A stretch of DNA of 64,000 bases from Cacconaster sp045114175 (GTDB lineage Bacteria; Bacteroidota; Bacteroidia; Bacteroidales; UBA932). The notes under the pieces were generated by a model. That model did not search any database. It worked only from the letters and a program-made list of their open reading frames with translations, and was not told the DNA's origin. Location of the stretch: positions 1 through 64,000 of the forward strand of contig JBGUJZ010000035.1 in the NCBI GenBank assembly GCA_045114175.1, given 5' to 3'. Made by a program: the position numbers and the translations under genes. Position 1 is the first letter of the stretch. Each line of letters starts with the position of its first letter. This document shows, piece after piece, positions 1 to 8,341 of this stretch.

Positions 1-1
1 T

Positions 2-76
<75 letters not shown>

Positions 77-77
<1 letters not shown>

Positions 78-107
78 AGCAGCAGCCGTCAGGTTGCTGC
101 TTTTATT
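77..107 (+). terminator. hairpin terminator after tRNA-Gly
   Basis: AAGCAGCA pairs with TGCTGCTT around a short loop and is followed by a T-rich stretch. It ends tRNA-Gly and lies just before the convergent end of murB, so it may serve both directions. Confidence 0.75.
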
Positions 108-124
108 TTGCAAGACAAATCAAC

Positions 125-1183
125 TTACATAATCTGGTTGACCTCCATGGAGAGGGTGACGCCGAAGCGGGCGGAGACGTCGGCGACAACGGCGGAGGCG
201 AGGGCGAGGATGTCCTGGCCGGTAGCGCCGCCGCGATTGACCAGCACCAGCGGCTGTTTCTCATAGACACCGGCGGGGCCCAGTGAGCGCCCCTTCCATC
301 CGGACTGATCTATCAGCCACGCGGCGGAAAGCTTGACAAACCCCTCTCCTGCATCGTAGTGCGGCATGCCCGGATGACGGGCGGCGAGATCGGCGTACAC
401 CGATTCCGGCACCACCGGATTCATAAAGAAACTGCCGGCATTGCCCAACACAGCGGGATTCGGAAGCTTCTCTCCCCGCATGGCCACCACCTCACGACGA
501 ACGTCGCCAGCATCGAAAGCCGGACGTAAACCAGCGCCTGAACGGCCGGCGAACCGGTCGGCCAGAGCCTTGTAGGAAAAGTTCGGCTCGAAAGAGGTCC
601 GCAGCCGGTAGGTCACATAAGTGATGATGTATTTCTTGTTTTCCGGACGTTTAAAGATGCTGTCGCGATAAGCATAGCCGCACTCCTCGACTGCAAACAC
701 GCGCTTCTCGCAGGTTTCCGAATTGATTGCCTCAACCTTGACCACCAGGTCTTTGATTTCAGCGCCGTAGGCCCCGATGTTCTGCACGGCAGAGGCGCCT
801 ACATCGCCCGGAATCCCCGAAAGGTTCTCCGCACCATACCAGCCGCTGGCCAGCGCGTGAGCTACAAAGGCATCCCAGTTGTGACCGGAACCCACGCGTA
901 CGCAGACCGTTCCATCGTCCGCCACCGTGCGGGAATGGGAGACGGGCCGCGGCAAAACGGTGACAGAATCAATTGCACTGCGCAACACCGTGCCGTGAAA
1001 GTCCCCGCAAAAGAGCAGGTTGGAGCCGCCGCCGATATTCAGCAGCCGCTCACCGCGCAACAGCCGCAGCGCCTCAACCAGTTCCGACTCGGAATGATAC
1101 TCCACAAAACGGTCGGCACGCACATCCATCCCGAATGTGTTGTGCGCGAGCAGCGGATAATTGGATTCGATTCGCAGGGCCAT
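125..1183 (-). CDS. murB: UDP-N-acetylenolpyruvoylglucosamine reductase MurB
   Basis: Reduces the enolpyruvyl group on UDP-GlcNAc to give UDP-MurNAc, the second committed cytosolic step of peptidoglycan synthesis, using FAD and NADPH. The 352-residue protein has the FAD-binding GGGSNLL near residue 51, the segment GIPGDVGASAVQNIGAYG (123-140), the YRDSIFK motif with catalytic Arg173, and GNAGSFF with catalytic Ser251. A C-terminal Glu sits in SMEVNQI. The size and the YR insert fit the long type I MurB of E. coli. It lies 9 bases downstream of murA, so the two consecutive enzymes are probably co-transcribed. Confidence 0.96.
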   Translation of the reverse strand: MALRIESNYPLLAHNTFGMDVRADRFVEYHSESELVEALRLLRGERLLNIGGGSNLLFCGDFHGTVLRSAIDSVTVLPRPVSHSRTVADDGTVCVRVGSGHNWDAFVAHALASGWYGAENLSGIPGDVGASAVQNIGAYGAEIKDLVVKVEAINSETCEKRVFAVEECGYAYRDSIFKRPENKKYIITYVTYRLRTSFEPNFSYKALADRFAGRSGAGLRPAFDAGDVRREVVAMRGEKLPNPAVLGNAGSFFMNPVVPESVYADLAARHPGMPHYDAGEGFVKLSAAWLIDQSGWKGRSLGPAGVYEKQPLVLVNRGGATGQDILALASAVVADVSARFGVTLSMEVNQIM

Positions 1184-1192
1184 GGCGAGAAA

Positions 1193-2500
1193 CTATTCCA
1201 CGCGGGTGATGCGGGCACCGAGGGCACGGAGACGGTTCTCGATATCCTCGTATCCGCGGTCGATCTGCTGGATGTTGTTGATTCGGCTGGTACCGACTGC
1301 GCCCAGAGCGGCAATCAGCAGCGCGATACCAGCACGGATATCCGGCGAAGTCATGGTGCGGCCGCGCAGGTCTCGGGCGTGATTGTGGCCCACCACCACG
1401 GCGCGGTGCGGGTCGCAGAGAATAATCTGCGCGCCCATATCAATCAGATTATCCACGAAGAAGAGTCGGCTCTCGAACATCTTCTGATGGATCAGCACGG
1501 AACCCTTGGACTGGGTAGCCACCACCAGCATCACGCTGATCAAGTCCGGCGTCAAGCCCGGCCACGGCGCGTCGGCCACCGTCATGATGGAACCGTCCAG
1601 ATAGGTATCGATGCAATACTCCTCCTGGGCCGGAACAAAGATATCATCGCCCCGCTGCTCCAGTTTGATACCCAGGCGGCGGAAGCTCTCCGGAATGATG
1701 CCGAGGTTCTCCCAAGACACATCTTTGATGGTGATGGCACTGCGCGTCATGGCGGCCATGCCGATAAAGGAGCCAATCTCGATCATATCCGGCAGGATGG
1801 TGTGCTCGGTGCCGTGGAGTTCCTCAACACCCTCAATGGTAAGCAGGTTGGAGGCGATGCCACTGATGCGCGCGCCCATCGTGTTGAGCATCTTGCAGAG
1901 CTGCTGCAGATAGGGTTCGCAGGCCGCATTGTAGATCACGGTGGTACCTTTGGCCAGCACGGCGGCCATCACGATATTGGCCGTGCCGGTGACCGATGCC
2001 TCGTCAAGCAGCATCCGGCAACCCTGCAGCCGCTTGGCCTGCAACTCATAAGTGGCGTTTTCCTTGCGATAGACGAACTCGGCGCCCAGCTGCTTCATTC
2101 CCTCAAAATGGGTATCGAGCCGGCGGCGGCCAATCTTGTCACCGCCCGGTTTGGAGGTCTGTGCCCAGCCGAACCGGGTGAGCAGCGGACCCACGAGCAT
2201 GATGGAACCGCGCAGAGCCTCGTTGCGCCGCAGATAGTCGGCGCTGTGGAGATAATCCATGTTCACCTCATCCGCCTGGAAGGAGTATTCCCCCTTGCCC
2301 AGGTGAGTGACCTTCACCCCCATCTCGCCGAGCATCGCGATCAGGTTGTTGACATCCACGATATCGGGGATATTGCGGACCGTCACCTTTTCGCGGGTAA
2401 GCAGCGTTGCACAAAGTATCTGAAGCGCCTCGTTTTTGGCGCCTTGCGGACGGATTTCACCCGAGAGTGTGTGACCGCCTTCTATGATGAATGATGCCAT
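1193..2500 (-). CDS. murA: UDP-N-acetylglucosamine 1-carboxyvinyltransferase MurA
   Basis: Transfers enolpyruvate from PEP to UDP-GlcNAc, the first committed step of peptidoglycan synthesis. I chose the ATG at 2500 (MASFIIEGGH), one base after the stop of the upstream gene, because the protein then begins where MurA proteins normally do. A start further upstream at 2554 would add 18 unrelated residues. The 435-residue EPT-type fold shows PQGAKNEAL (Lys22-Asn23) and the loop KPGGDKIGRRR. In E. coli MurA the loop position that binds PEP and fosfomycin is Cys115. Here it is Asp121, the substitution known from naturally fosfomycin-resistant MurA enzymes. Followed by murB. Confidence 0.96.
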   Translation of the reverse strand: MASFIIEGGHTLSGEIRPQGAKNEALQILCATLLTREKVTVRNIPDIVDVNNLIAMLGEMGVKVTHLGKGEYSFQADEVNMDYLHSADYLRRNEALRGSIMLVGPLLTRFGWAQTSKPGGDKIGRRRLDTHFEGMKQLGAEFVYRKENATYELQAKRLQGCRMLLDEASVTGTANIVMAAVLAKGTTVIYNAACEPYLQQLCKMLNTMGARISGIASNLLTIEGVEELHGTEHTILPDMIEIGSFIGMAAMTRSAITIKDVSWENLGIIPESFRRLGIKLEQRGDDIFVPAQEEYCIDTYLDGSIMTVADAPWPGLTPDLISVMLVVATQSKGSVLIHQKMFESRLFFVDNLIDMGAQIILCDPHRAVVVGHNHARDLRGRTMTSPDIRAGIALLIAALGAVGTSRINNIQQIDRGYEDIENRLRALGARITRVE

Positions 2501-2501
2501 A

Positions 2502-4922
2502 TTATTTGTTATCAGTGTTTTCAATCGTATGGGTCCAGGTAAACGGCCGGCCATCGCGCGTCAGGCCGTTGATCTGCACGTAATAGGGATAATCCTGCTG
2601 GTCGGTGTCGCAGTACTCGATGAGCGCCTGGCCGTTTTCCGTCGTGACGGAGGACTGCCACCAGACGGTATTGCGGTGGTCGAACTCTTCCGCTTTGTCA
2701 CCCTTGTCGTAGCGCGGCGCATAAAAGGCATGCGGCTTCTGGTAGCCCAGCGGGACGAAGTAGAGGCGCGAAGGTTTGGTTTCGCGGGTACTTTCTATCG
2801 TGCGGCCGGACTTGAGTTTGATGGCCACATAACCGCCCGCGGCCGCATAGAACGGATCGGCATGGTTCGAAATCTCCAGCTTTTCAATGTCTTCCAGCCT
2901 CAGGTGTTCGAACATCCACCACTCCTCCACCACGTCATCCACAATCAGCTTGACCTCATGGTGGTTAATCTTATCGGTCTCATTTTCTGACCCCAGCAAC
3001 GAGGTGGTATGTCCGGTGGCGGTATTGAGGATGGTCTCCGTGTCGTAGATGAAGCGCCCCTCCTTGTTCAGGACATATTCAATCAGGGTGGACTGGGCAT
3101 ATTGCTCCAGGTCGCGGTTGAACCGGTCGCCATTGAAGAAATCGCCGAAAGGATTGGAGGCACTGGCCGTCACCACGGCAGCCTCCAGCGTATCAATCAG
3201 CGGACCGTCCAGTGCTAGCGGAATCCGCTCCTGCTCCTTGACTTCCGGTCGCTCAAAGAGCCATTTGGGCGTCTTATAGACGTGTTTGGGAGCAAACGGG
3301 TCGCCATCCCAGGAAGGGATGTATTCCAGCCCGGCGCGCATCCGGTCAATCTCAATGAAGAAGCCGGTATTCTTTTCAAAATCCAGGCTGTCTATCAGGA
3401 AACGCTTCCCCTCCCCGATCTCTTCCACGCGCTGCGCCTTGAGTTTGGGCGAAAAGACCGTGAAATAGAACTTTTTGGGCATGCGCTCCGAGAAGGAGCG
3501 TGAAACCTTACCGGTGATGGATTGCCAGTACTCCTTGGCGTAGCGGATGTGCGGCACATAGCTTTCATCGCCGAACACCTTTTCCAGGTCGTAGTAGCGC
3601 CAACCTTGGATCATCAGCAACAGATCCAATCGGGCGCGGCGCTTTTCCAGCGGAACGGCGGGATTGAAATACCACCCGGGGTTGTCAATCCGGCCGCGCA
3701 ACTCACCGGCGAGTTTCATCCAGGAGACGATATCCGAGGTCTGGCGATAGCCGCCGAACGAACCGCGCACCACCGACAGCGAGAAAACGCCATCTACCGG
3801 CGCACCATCAGCTGCCGTGAGGGCGACCTGCGAACGGACAAGTTCCCGCGCCTTGTAAACGCTCTTTTCCGGCGTAAACGAGCAGGTGATTCCCTCCGTC
3901 TCGTCGTCATAGACATAGAAGAGGCGCTCCGCGAGGATTCGTCCCTGGGCATCGAGTAGCAGCAACTGGTTGATACCCGGGTAGAAGTTCTCGGTAGCAA
4001 TCTTCAGGCTGATCTCCTCCGTCTCCGGACCGGCCGTATAAAGGTGGCGCAAGCTGGAAACATCTCGCACATAGAGCGTCACCGGCCCTGCAACATGGTT
4101 CTGGAGCGTCACGCGAATGAAGTGCGGAATGGTAACCAGATTGATGGCAGCCCCCTCCGAGGCGGGTTCGGGCAGCGGATAACTGCCGGCCCCATCTACC
4201 TCCAAGCGATAATGCTCCCCGGCCTGCGGAGTAAAGAAGATCAATCCCATCCCCTCGTGCAGCGTAGCCACCTCCGTCACGGTAGAACCGTCTTCCTTCA
4301 CCAGCCTGCCCTGCAAAGTCAGGTTGCGCCCCTCGCGATCCTGCGCCTTGAAACCCAGGCGGGCAGGCGCACCGGCAAAGTAGCGGCCGCTCTCGGGATA
4401 AAAACTGAGGTCGATGGAATCCGCGGCAGCCTTGCGGGAGGAACGGGCCTTCTTGGCCGGCGTCTCGGGATAGCCCAAAATGCGGATGGGTTCGTTGAAC
4501 AGATACGCCGGCTCGCCATTCAGCTGCCAGAGGGTATAGGCGCGCAGCGTGTAGATCCCGGAGGTCAGGTTGTCCGGAAGTTCCAGCTGGCCCGGGAAAT
4601 CCCCGTGCTCGTTGCGTTTGATCTTGACGCGCGCCTTGTTATCGCCCTTCGCATCTTGCAGCTCCACATAGAGATAGCGGCTCAGCGGCAGGATAGAGCG
4701 GGCTGTGGCGTTCTGAAGGTATCCGTCAAAGTAGATGGTCTCGCCAATCGCGTAATAGGTCCGGTCTATGTGCAAGAAGAGTTTCTCCGGTGCGCATCGG
4801 GTCACAAAGTCGGCATAACGCTGCTCCAGCGAATCGGGAACGGATAGCGACTGTGCCCGAACTGGCGCTGCTGCCAGCACCAGGGCCAGAAGGCCACACG
4901 CACAGAGTCGGGAAACCGTCAT
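2502..4922 (-). CDS. large exported MG2-like / TonB-plug-like protein
   Basis: An 806-residue exported protein with a signal peptide (hydrophobic CGLLALVLAAA, then VRAQS). The N-terminal part (about 45-150) has the feature KLFLHIDRTYYAIGETIYF followed by LPDNLTSGIYTLRAYT. This is the macroglobulin-like MG2 pattern common in Bacteroidota surface proteins. The middle looks like further beta-sandwich domains. Around 590-720 the segment AAVVTA ... VDDVVEEWW ... IEKLEISN resembles a degenerate TonB-receptor plug. No thioester motif is visible, so it is not a classical alpha-2-macroglobulin. Its start overlaps the stop of the reductase gene upstream (TAATG), and murA follows after one base. The role is unknown; an envelope location is inferred. 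Confidence 0.7.
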   Translation of the reverse strand: MTVSRLCACGLLALVLAAAPVRAQSLSVPDSLEQRYADFVTRCAPEKLFLHIDRTYYAIGETIYFDGYLQNATARSILPLSRYLYVELQDAKGDNKARVKIKRNEHGDFPGQLELPDNLTSGIYTLRAYTLWQLNGEPAYLFNEPIRILGYPETPAKKARSSRKAAADSIDLSFYPESGRYFAGAPARLGFKAQDREGRNLTLQGRLVKEDGSTVTEVATLHEGMGLIFFTPQAGEHYRLEVDGAGSYPLPEPASEGAAINLVTIPHFIRVTLQNHVAGPVTLYVRDVSSLRHLYTAGPETEEISLKIATENFYPGINQLLLLDAQGRILAERLFYVYDDETEGITCSFTPEKSVYKARELVRSQVALTAADGAPVDGVFSLSVVRGSFGGYRQTSDIVSWMKLAGELRGRIDNPGWYFNPAVPLEKRRARLDLLLMIQGWRYYDLEKVFGDESYVPHIRYAKEYWQSITGKVSRSFSERMPKKFYFTVFSPKLKAQRVEEIGEGKRFLIDSLDFEKNTGFFIEIDRMRAGLEYIPSWDGDPFAPKHVYKTPKWLFERPEVKEQERIPLALDGPLIDTLEAAVVTASASNPFGDFFNGDRFNRDLEQYAQSTLIEYVLNKEGRFIYDTETILNTATGHTTSLLGSENETDKINHHEVKLIVDDVVEEWWMFEHLRLEDIEKLEISNHADPFYAAAGGYVAIKLKSGRTIESTRETKPSRLYFVPLGYQKPHAFYAPRYDKGDKAEEFDHRNTVWWQSSVTTENGQALIEYCDTDQQDYPYYVQINGLTRDGRPFTWTHTIENTDNK

Positions 4923-6307
4923 TACTTGCCGGAACGAAGCTTTTCTGCGTAACGGTCAATCTTGCGCATCTGCTGCGGGATGTTGATGCGCTGCGGGCAG
5001 GCATCCACGCAGTGGCCGCAACCGATGCACTGCTCTGCCTGGCGCAGGCGCGGCACACTCCGGTCGTAGCCCACCAGGAAGGCGCGTCGGGCACGACGAT
5101 AGTTCGGATCGCCCTTGTCCTCACTGATGTTACCCTCGTTGATGCATTTGTTGTAGTGCGCAAAGATCCCGGGAATATCCAGGCCGTACGGGCACGGCAT
5201 GCAGTACTGGCAGGCGGTGCAGTTTACGAGCGGATATTTCTTGTATTCGGCACCGATCTCGTGCAGCATCTCTATCTCCTCTTCCGTCAGCGGCTTGAGC
5301 GGGCAGAACGACTTGAGGTTGTCCTGCAGGTGCTCCATGTAGGTCATGCCGCTCAGCACCGTCAGAATCTGGGGGAAGGTACCGCAGTAGCGGAATGCCC
5401 AGGAGGCGATGCTGCGCTCCGGTTCGCGCTCCAGCAGCCGCGCGTTGAGATGGTCGTTGAGCGAAGCCAGCCGGCCACCCAGCAGCGGTTCCATGATCAC
5501 GATGGGGATGTTCCGCTTGGCGAGTTCGTTGTACATATATTCCGCCTCGTTGTTGTCGCGGCGGGAGGCCTGCTTCCAGTCGGCATAGTTCATCTGGATC
5601 TGGACGAAGTCCCAGTGGTACTTGTCGTGGAGCGAAAGCACGTAGTCAAAGGTTTCGCGGTCGCAGTGCACCGAATAACCCAGGTTGCGGATGCGACCGG
5701 CCTCACGCTCTTTGAGCAGATAGTCCAGCACGCCGTTCTTGATGAATCGGGTATCGAAACGCTGGGGACCGGTTTCGCCGTCGCGCGGCACGCCGATATT
5801 GTGCAGCAGGTAATAGTCGATGTAATCCACCTGCAGGCGGCGGCGCGAAGCCTGATACATCTCCAGTGCGGCAGCCTTGGTGAAGGGCGGACGCGAGTTG
5901 GAGAGTTTGGTGGCCACATAGAAGGATTCGCGGGGATGGCGCTTCAGCGCGATGCCGGTAGCGGTTTCCGAGCGGCCCTTCTGGTAGGCCGGCGCGGTAT
6001 CGAAGTAGTTCACACCATGCTCGATGGCGTAGTCTATCAGATGGTTGATGGTTTCCTGGTCCAGTTCCGGATCACCGCCGTCCTTGGCGGGAAGCGTGGG
6101 CCAGCGCATGCAGCCGTATCCGAGGAGGGAAACGCGGTCACCACGAGGGCCTTCGCGATAGGTCATTGCGTTTTCTTCCGGGGCCTGCGGAGCAATGGCG
6201 GCGCGGGCCGTTGCGGGAATGGAGGTGGCAGCGGCTACGACAGCTGCACCTGCACCCAGACGCTGAAGGAATTCACGACGGTTGATGGTATTCTCTTTCT
6301 GTTTCAT
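4922..6307 (-). CDS. Tat-exported aldo/keto reductase with C-terminal 4Fe-4S domain
   Basis: A 461-residue protein. The start at 6307 is supported by AGGAGG seven bases upstream. The N-terminus NRREFLQRLGAGAAVVAAA is a twin-arginine signal, so the protein is probably exported folded. The aldo/keto reductase barrel shows NYFDTAPAYQKGRSE (catalytic Asp and Tyr), VATKLS (Lys) and YLLHNIG (His). The C-terminal region carries CTACQYCMPCP and CIGCGHCVDACP, ligands for one or two Fe-S clusters. Substrate unknown. The gene directly upstream encodes a multi-cluster membrane ferredoxin, a plausible electron partner. The stop overlaps the next start by one base. Confidence 0.9.
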   Translation of the reverse strand: MKQKENTINRREFLQRLGAGAAVVAAATSIPATARAAIAPQAPEENAMTYREGPRGDRVSLLGYGCMRWPTLPAKDGGDPELDQETINHLIDYAIEHGVNYFDTAPAYQKGRSETATGIALKRHPRESFYVATKLSNSRPPFTKAAALEMYQASRRRLQVDYIDYYLLHNIGVPRDGETGPQRFDTRFIKNGVLDYLLKEREAGRIRNLGYSVHCDRETFDYVLSLHDKYHWDFVQIQMNYADWKQASRRDNNEAEYMYNELAKRNIPIVIMEPLLGGRLASLNDHLNARLLEREPERSIASWAFRYCGTFPQILTVLSGMTYMEHLQDNLKSFCPLKPLTEEEIEMLHEIGAEYKKYPLVNCTACQYCMPCPYGLDIPGIFAHYNKCINEGNISEDKGDPNYRRARRAFLVGYDRSVPRLRQAEQCIGCGHCVDACPQRINIPQQMRKIDRYAEKLRSGK

Positions 6308-6320
6308 AGCAGGTTCCTCC

Positions 6321-7826
6321 TTAGATTTCCGAATGAACTTCGTGACCAACAACATAGATGGCACTGTGCGGGCGGGCCGGGCAGTGATATTCACAGGAGC
6401 CGCAGCCGATGCAGCGCTCCGTGTCGATGGCAGGCACCTTGTGGTTGCTGCCGAATCCGGCGGGTACCATGCGGATGGCGCCGGCGGGGCAGTGACGCGC
6501 GCAGTTGCCGCAGGAATCGTCGTTCGTAGTGACCACGCAGTTCTCACGAATCCACACGGCATGTCCAATCTTGATGGAGCTCTTCTGCTCCACGGTGACC
6601 GGCGTGATGGCGCCAGCCGGGCAGACCTCCGAGCAGGTGGTGCATTCCGGACGGCAGAAGCCCTTCTGGAACGAGATTTCCGGCTGCATCAGGGTCTTGA
6701 GATCCGTAGAGGGCCGCAGGATGTGCGAAGGGCACTTGGTGACGCACAACTGGCAGGCGACGCATTTATCCGAGAAGTTCTTGAGGCTCAGCGAACCTGC
6801 CGGCTTGAGCGGGGTCTCGCGGTTCGGAGCGACCTTATCTTCCAGGGTGGCCATCGCCACTTCTGCCTTGCGCTTCTTGGCCTCTACCGTGGTAGCGGCA
6901 GCCAGCATGGCACCGGCAGCCAGGAAGCCGCGGCGGGATTTGTCGGCGGGCTGATCCGCAGCGGGCTCAGCAGCCGGCTGGGTGGCGCATTTCTTGTTTT
7001 TGCAGCCCCAACCCACAAACTTATATTCAATCGCGTGCTGGCTGCAGTTTTCCAGGCAGTCCATGCAGACCACGCAGCGCGAATAATCAATCTTATGCTC
7101 TTTGGCATTGATGCACCCCGCCTTGCACTTGCGCGAGCACATGGTGCAGTTGGTGCATTTGTCGGTGTTGATCACCGGCTTGTAAAGCGACCAGTTCGAG
7201 ATCAGGCCGAGCAGCGTACCCACCGGGCAAACCGTGTTGCACCAGGTGCGGCCACCGCGCCAAGCCAACACGAAGATCAGCACGAACAGGACTGCAGCGG
7301 CGATAAAAGTAGGCAGGCTCTTGATATAGACGGCCGTCGGATAGAACGCGTAGCTGTTCCAGCGCTCGGCGAGCAGGGCCAGCAGATTGTTCACGCCACC
7401 GTAGATTGGGCCGAAGAGTTCGGTGGTAATCCGGCCGAACGTGCTGTAAGGCTCAATCCATGCCGCGATGGAGACCAGTCCGAATGCCATCAGGCCGATA
7501 AAGAGGAACATCAGGATGTAGCGCAGCCAATTGTGCGCCTTCTTGAAGCTGTAGCGCGCTTTCTTCTGTTTGCGCGAAAACCATCCGATGATGTCCTGTG
7601 CAATGCCCAGCGGGCAAATCACCGAACAATAGACGCGGCCGAAGATGAGCGTCAGCAGCACCAGAGCCACGATCACGCCCACGTTGAGCGCCAGGATAGC
7701 CGGCACCAGCTGGATCTTGGCCAATGCGCCGAACCATGCGTGCAGCGTCCCCGTAAAATCAAGGAACAGGAGGGTCAACAAGGCGAAGACGATAGCCGCC
7801 AGAATGACACGGATTTTCTTGAGCAT
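6321..7826 (-). CDS. NapH-like membrane ferredoxin fused to a second polyferredoxin half
   Basis: A 501-residue protein starting MLKKIRVIL. Residues 1-190 contain about five membrane helices with the NapH/MauN/NosR-type motifs GRVYCSVICPLG (63-74) and WCNTVCPVG (195-203). Cysteine-rich 4Fe-4S segments follow at 224-238 and 251-261. Then comes a twin-arginine-like stretch SRRGFLAAGAMLAAA (297-311), and a second half with four more Fe-S segments (CVACQLCVTKCP, CTTCSEVCPAG, CGNCARHCPAG, CIGCGSCEYHCP). It probably moves electrons across the membrane to exported redox partners, for example the Fe-S aldo/keto reductase 13 bases downstream. The donor is not identifiable. First gene of the operon that ends in murB. 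Confidence 0.85.
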   Translation of the reverse strand: MLKKIRVILAAIVFALLTLLFLDFTGTLHAWFGALAKIQLVPAILALNVGVIVALVLLTLIFGRVYCSVICPLGIAQDIIGWFSRKQKKARYSFKKAHNWLRYILMFLFIGLMAFGLVSIAAWIEPYSTFGRITTELFGPIYGGVNNLLALLAERWNSYAFYPTAVYIKSLPTFIAAAVLFVLIFVLAWRGGRTWCNTVCPVGTLLGLISNWSLYKPVINTDKCTNCTMCSRKCKAGCINAKEHKIDYSRCVVCMDCLENCSQHAIEYKFVGWGCKNKKCATQPAAEPAADQPADKSRRGFLAAGAMLAAATTVEAKKRKAEVAMATLEDKVAPNRETPLKPAGSLSLKNFSDKCVACQLCVTKCPSHILRPSTDLKTLMQPEISFQKGFCRPECTTCSEVCPAGAITPVTVEQKSSIKIGHAVWIRENCVVTTNDDSCGNCARHCPAGAIRMVPAGFGSNHKVPAIDTERCIGCGSCEYHCPARPHSAIYVVGHEVHSEI

Positions 7827-7856
7827 AGGGTAAATAATTGAGATTCTTGTAATGAG

Positions 7857-7877
7857 GACAAATATAGAATATTTGTC
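7857..7877 (-). promoter_or_regulatory. promoter -7 box inside a perfect inverted repeat
   Basis: On the minus strand TATATTTG (7859-7866) fits the Bacteroidota -7 box. It is embedded in GACAAATA-N5-TATTTGTC, a perfect 8-base inverted repeat, about 30 bases upstream of the ferredoxin gene. No good -33 TTTG is visible. Reading it as an operator is inference. Confidence 0.5.
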
Positions 7878-7917
7878 TGACATCTCCATTTTTTTTCTAC
7901 CTTTGGCCCCACATAAA

Positions 7918-8002
7918 GCCTTGGTGGTGGAATGGTAGACACGAGGGACTTAAAATCCCTTGGCCCGAAACGGCCGTGCGGGTTCGAGTCCCGCCCGAGG
8001 CA
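7918..8002 (+). tRNA. tRNA-Leu(UAA), integration target
   Basis: 85-base class II tRNA. The acceptor GCCTTGG (7918-7924) pairs with CCGAGGC (7995-8001), the anticodon loop is ctTAAaa, the variable arm is long (TGGCCCGAAACGGCC region), and the T-arm carries GGTTCGAGTCC. CCA is not encoded. Its 3' end (7989-8003) is repeated downstream, which marks it as an attachment site. Confidence 0.96.
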
Positions 8003-8003
8003 C
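7989..8003 (+). repeat. attachment core copy 1 (tRNA-Leu 3' end)
   Basis: TCCCGCCCGAGGCAC, the T-arm and acceptor end of tRNA-Leu. The identical 15-mer recurs at 9775-9789 and 13942-13956, and a 13-base part at 17406-17418. Confidence 0.85.
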
Positions 8004-8007
8004 GCCG

Positions 8008-8050
8008 AAAATGCAACTACTTAATTATCAAGTGGTTGCATTTTCGTTTT
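8008..8050 (+). terminator. hairpin terminator after tRNA-Leu
   Basis: AAATGCAAC and GTTGCATTT form the stem, followed by TTCGTTTTTT. It lies inside element A, so the tRNA now uses a terminator supplied by the element. Confidence 0.7.
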
Positions 8051-8341
8051 TTGCCGATTTTGGGCCATTTTTCATGAAATGTTTCCCTAATGTTACCCTA
8101 AATTAGGGAAACAAATTGCACTTTTTGACGAGCTAATATGCTAATTATCAGGGAGTTCACAAAATGCTCCCCTAAAAATAATTATCGCCAGCGTAATTGA
8201 TTGATTTTCTGACGGATACAAAGGATAGTTAGTGCCTTTGCGAATAAGCGATCCGAACAACCTGGGAACTCATGTCGCCCCCGGAGTAACCGGTCTTCAG
8301 TTTAGGAAAGACTTTGAACATTTGACTATCCCAACCTTTTT
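8051..8341. other. left end of element A, no clear gene
   Basis: Contains the left arm repeats: two TTTCCCTAA-type direct units and an inverted TTAGGGAAA at 8103-8111. A 30-codon minus-strand frame (8321 down to 8229) overlaps the end of the lipoprotein gene in another frame. It has no recognisable features and may be a decayed fragment. Confidence 0.5.
8076..8102 (+). repeat. element A left arm repeat
   Basis: A 27-base sequence with two TTTCCCTAA / TTACCCTAA units. It matches 9689-9715 with one mismatch and is followed by an inverted unit at 8103-8111. The arrangement suggests recombinase arm-binding sites. Confidence 0.65.

Noticed and set aside
857..2494. Long open frame on the plus strand across murB and murA
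   Set aside because: It is antisense to two clear enzymes, has a biased His/Gln/Asp-rich composition, and shows no family motif. An artefact of G+C-rich codon use.
6282..7841. 519-codon plus-strand frame opposite the ferredoxin gene
   Set aside because: Antisense to a protein with intact Cys clusters. No plausible product.
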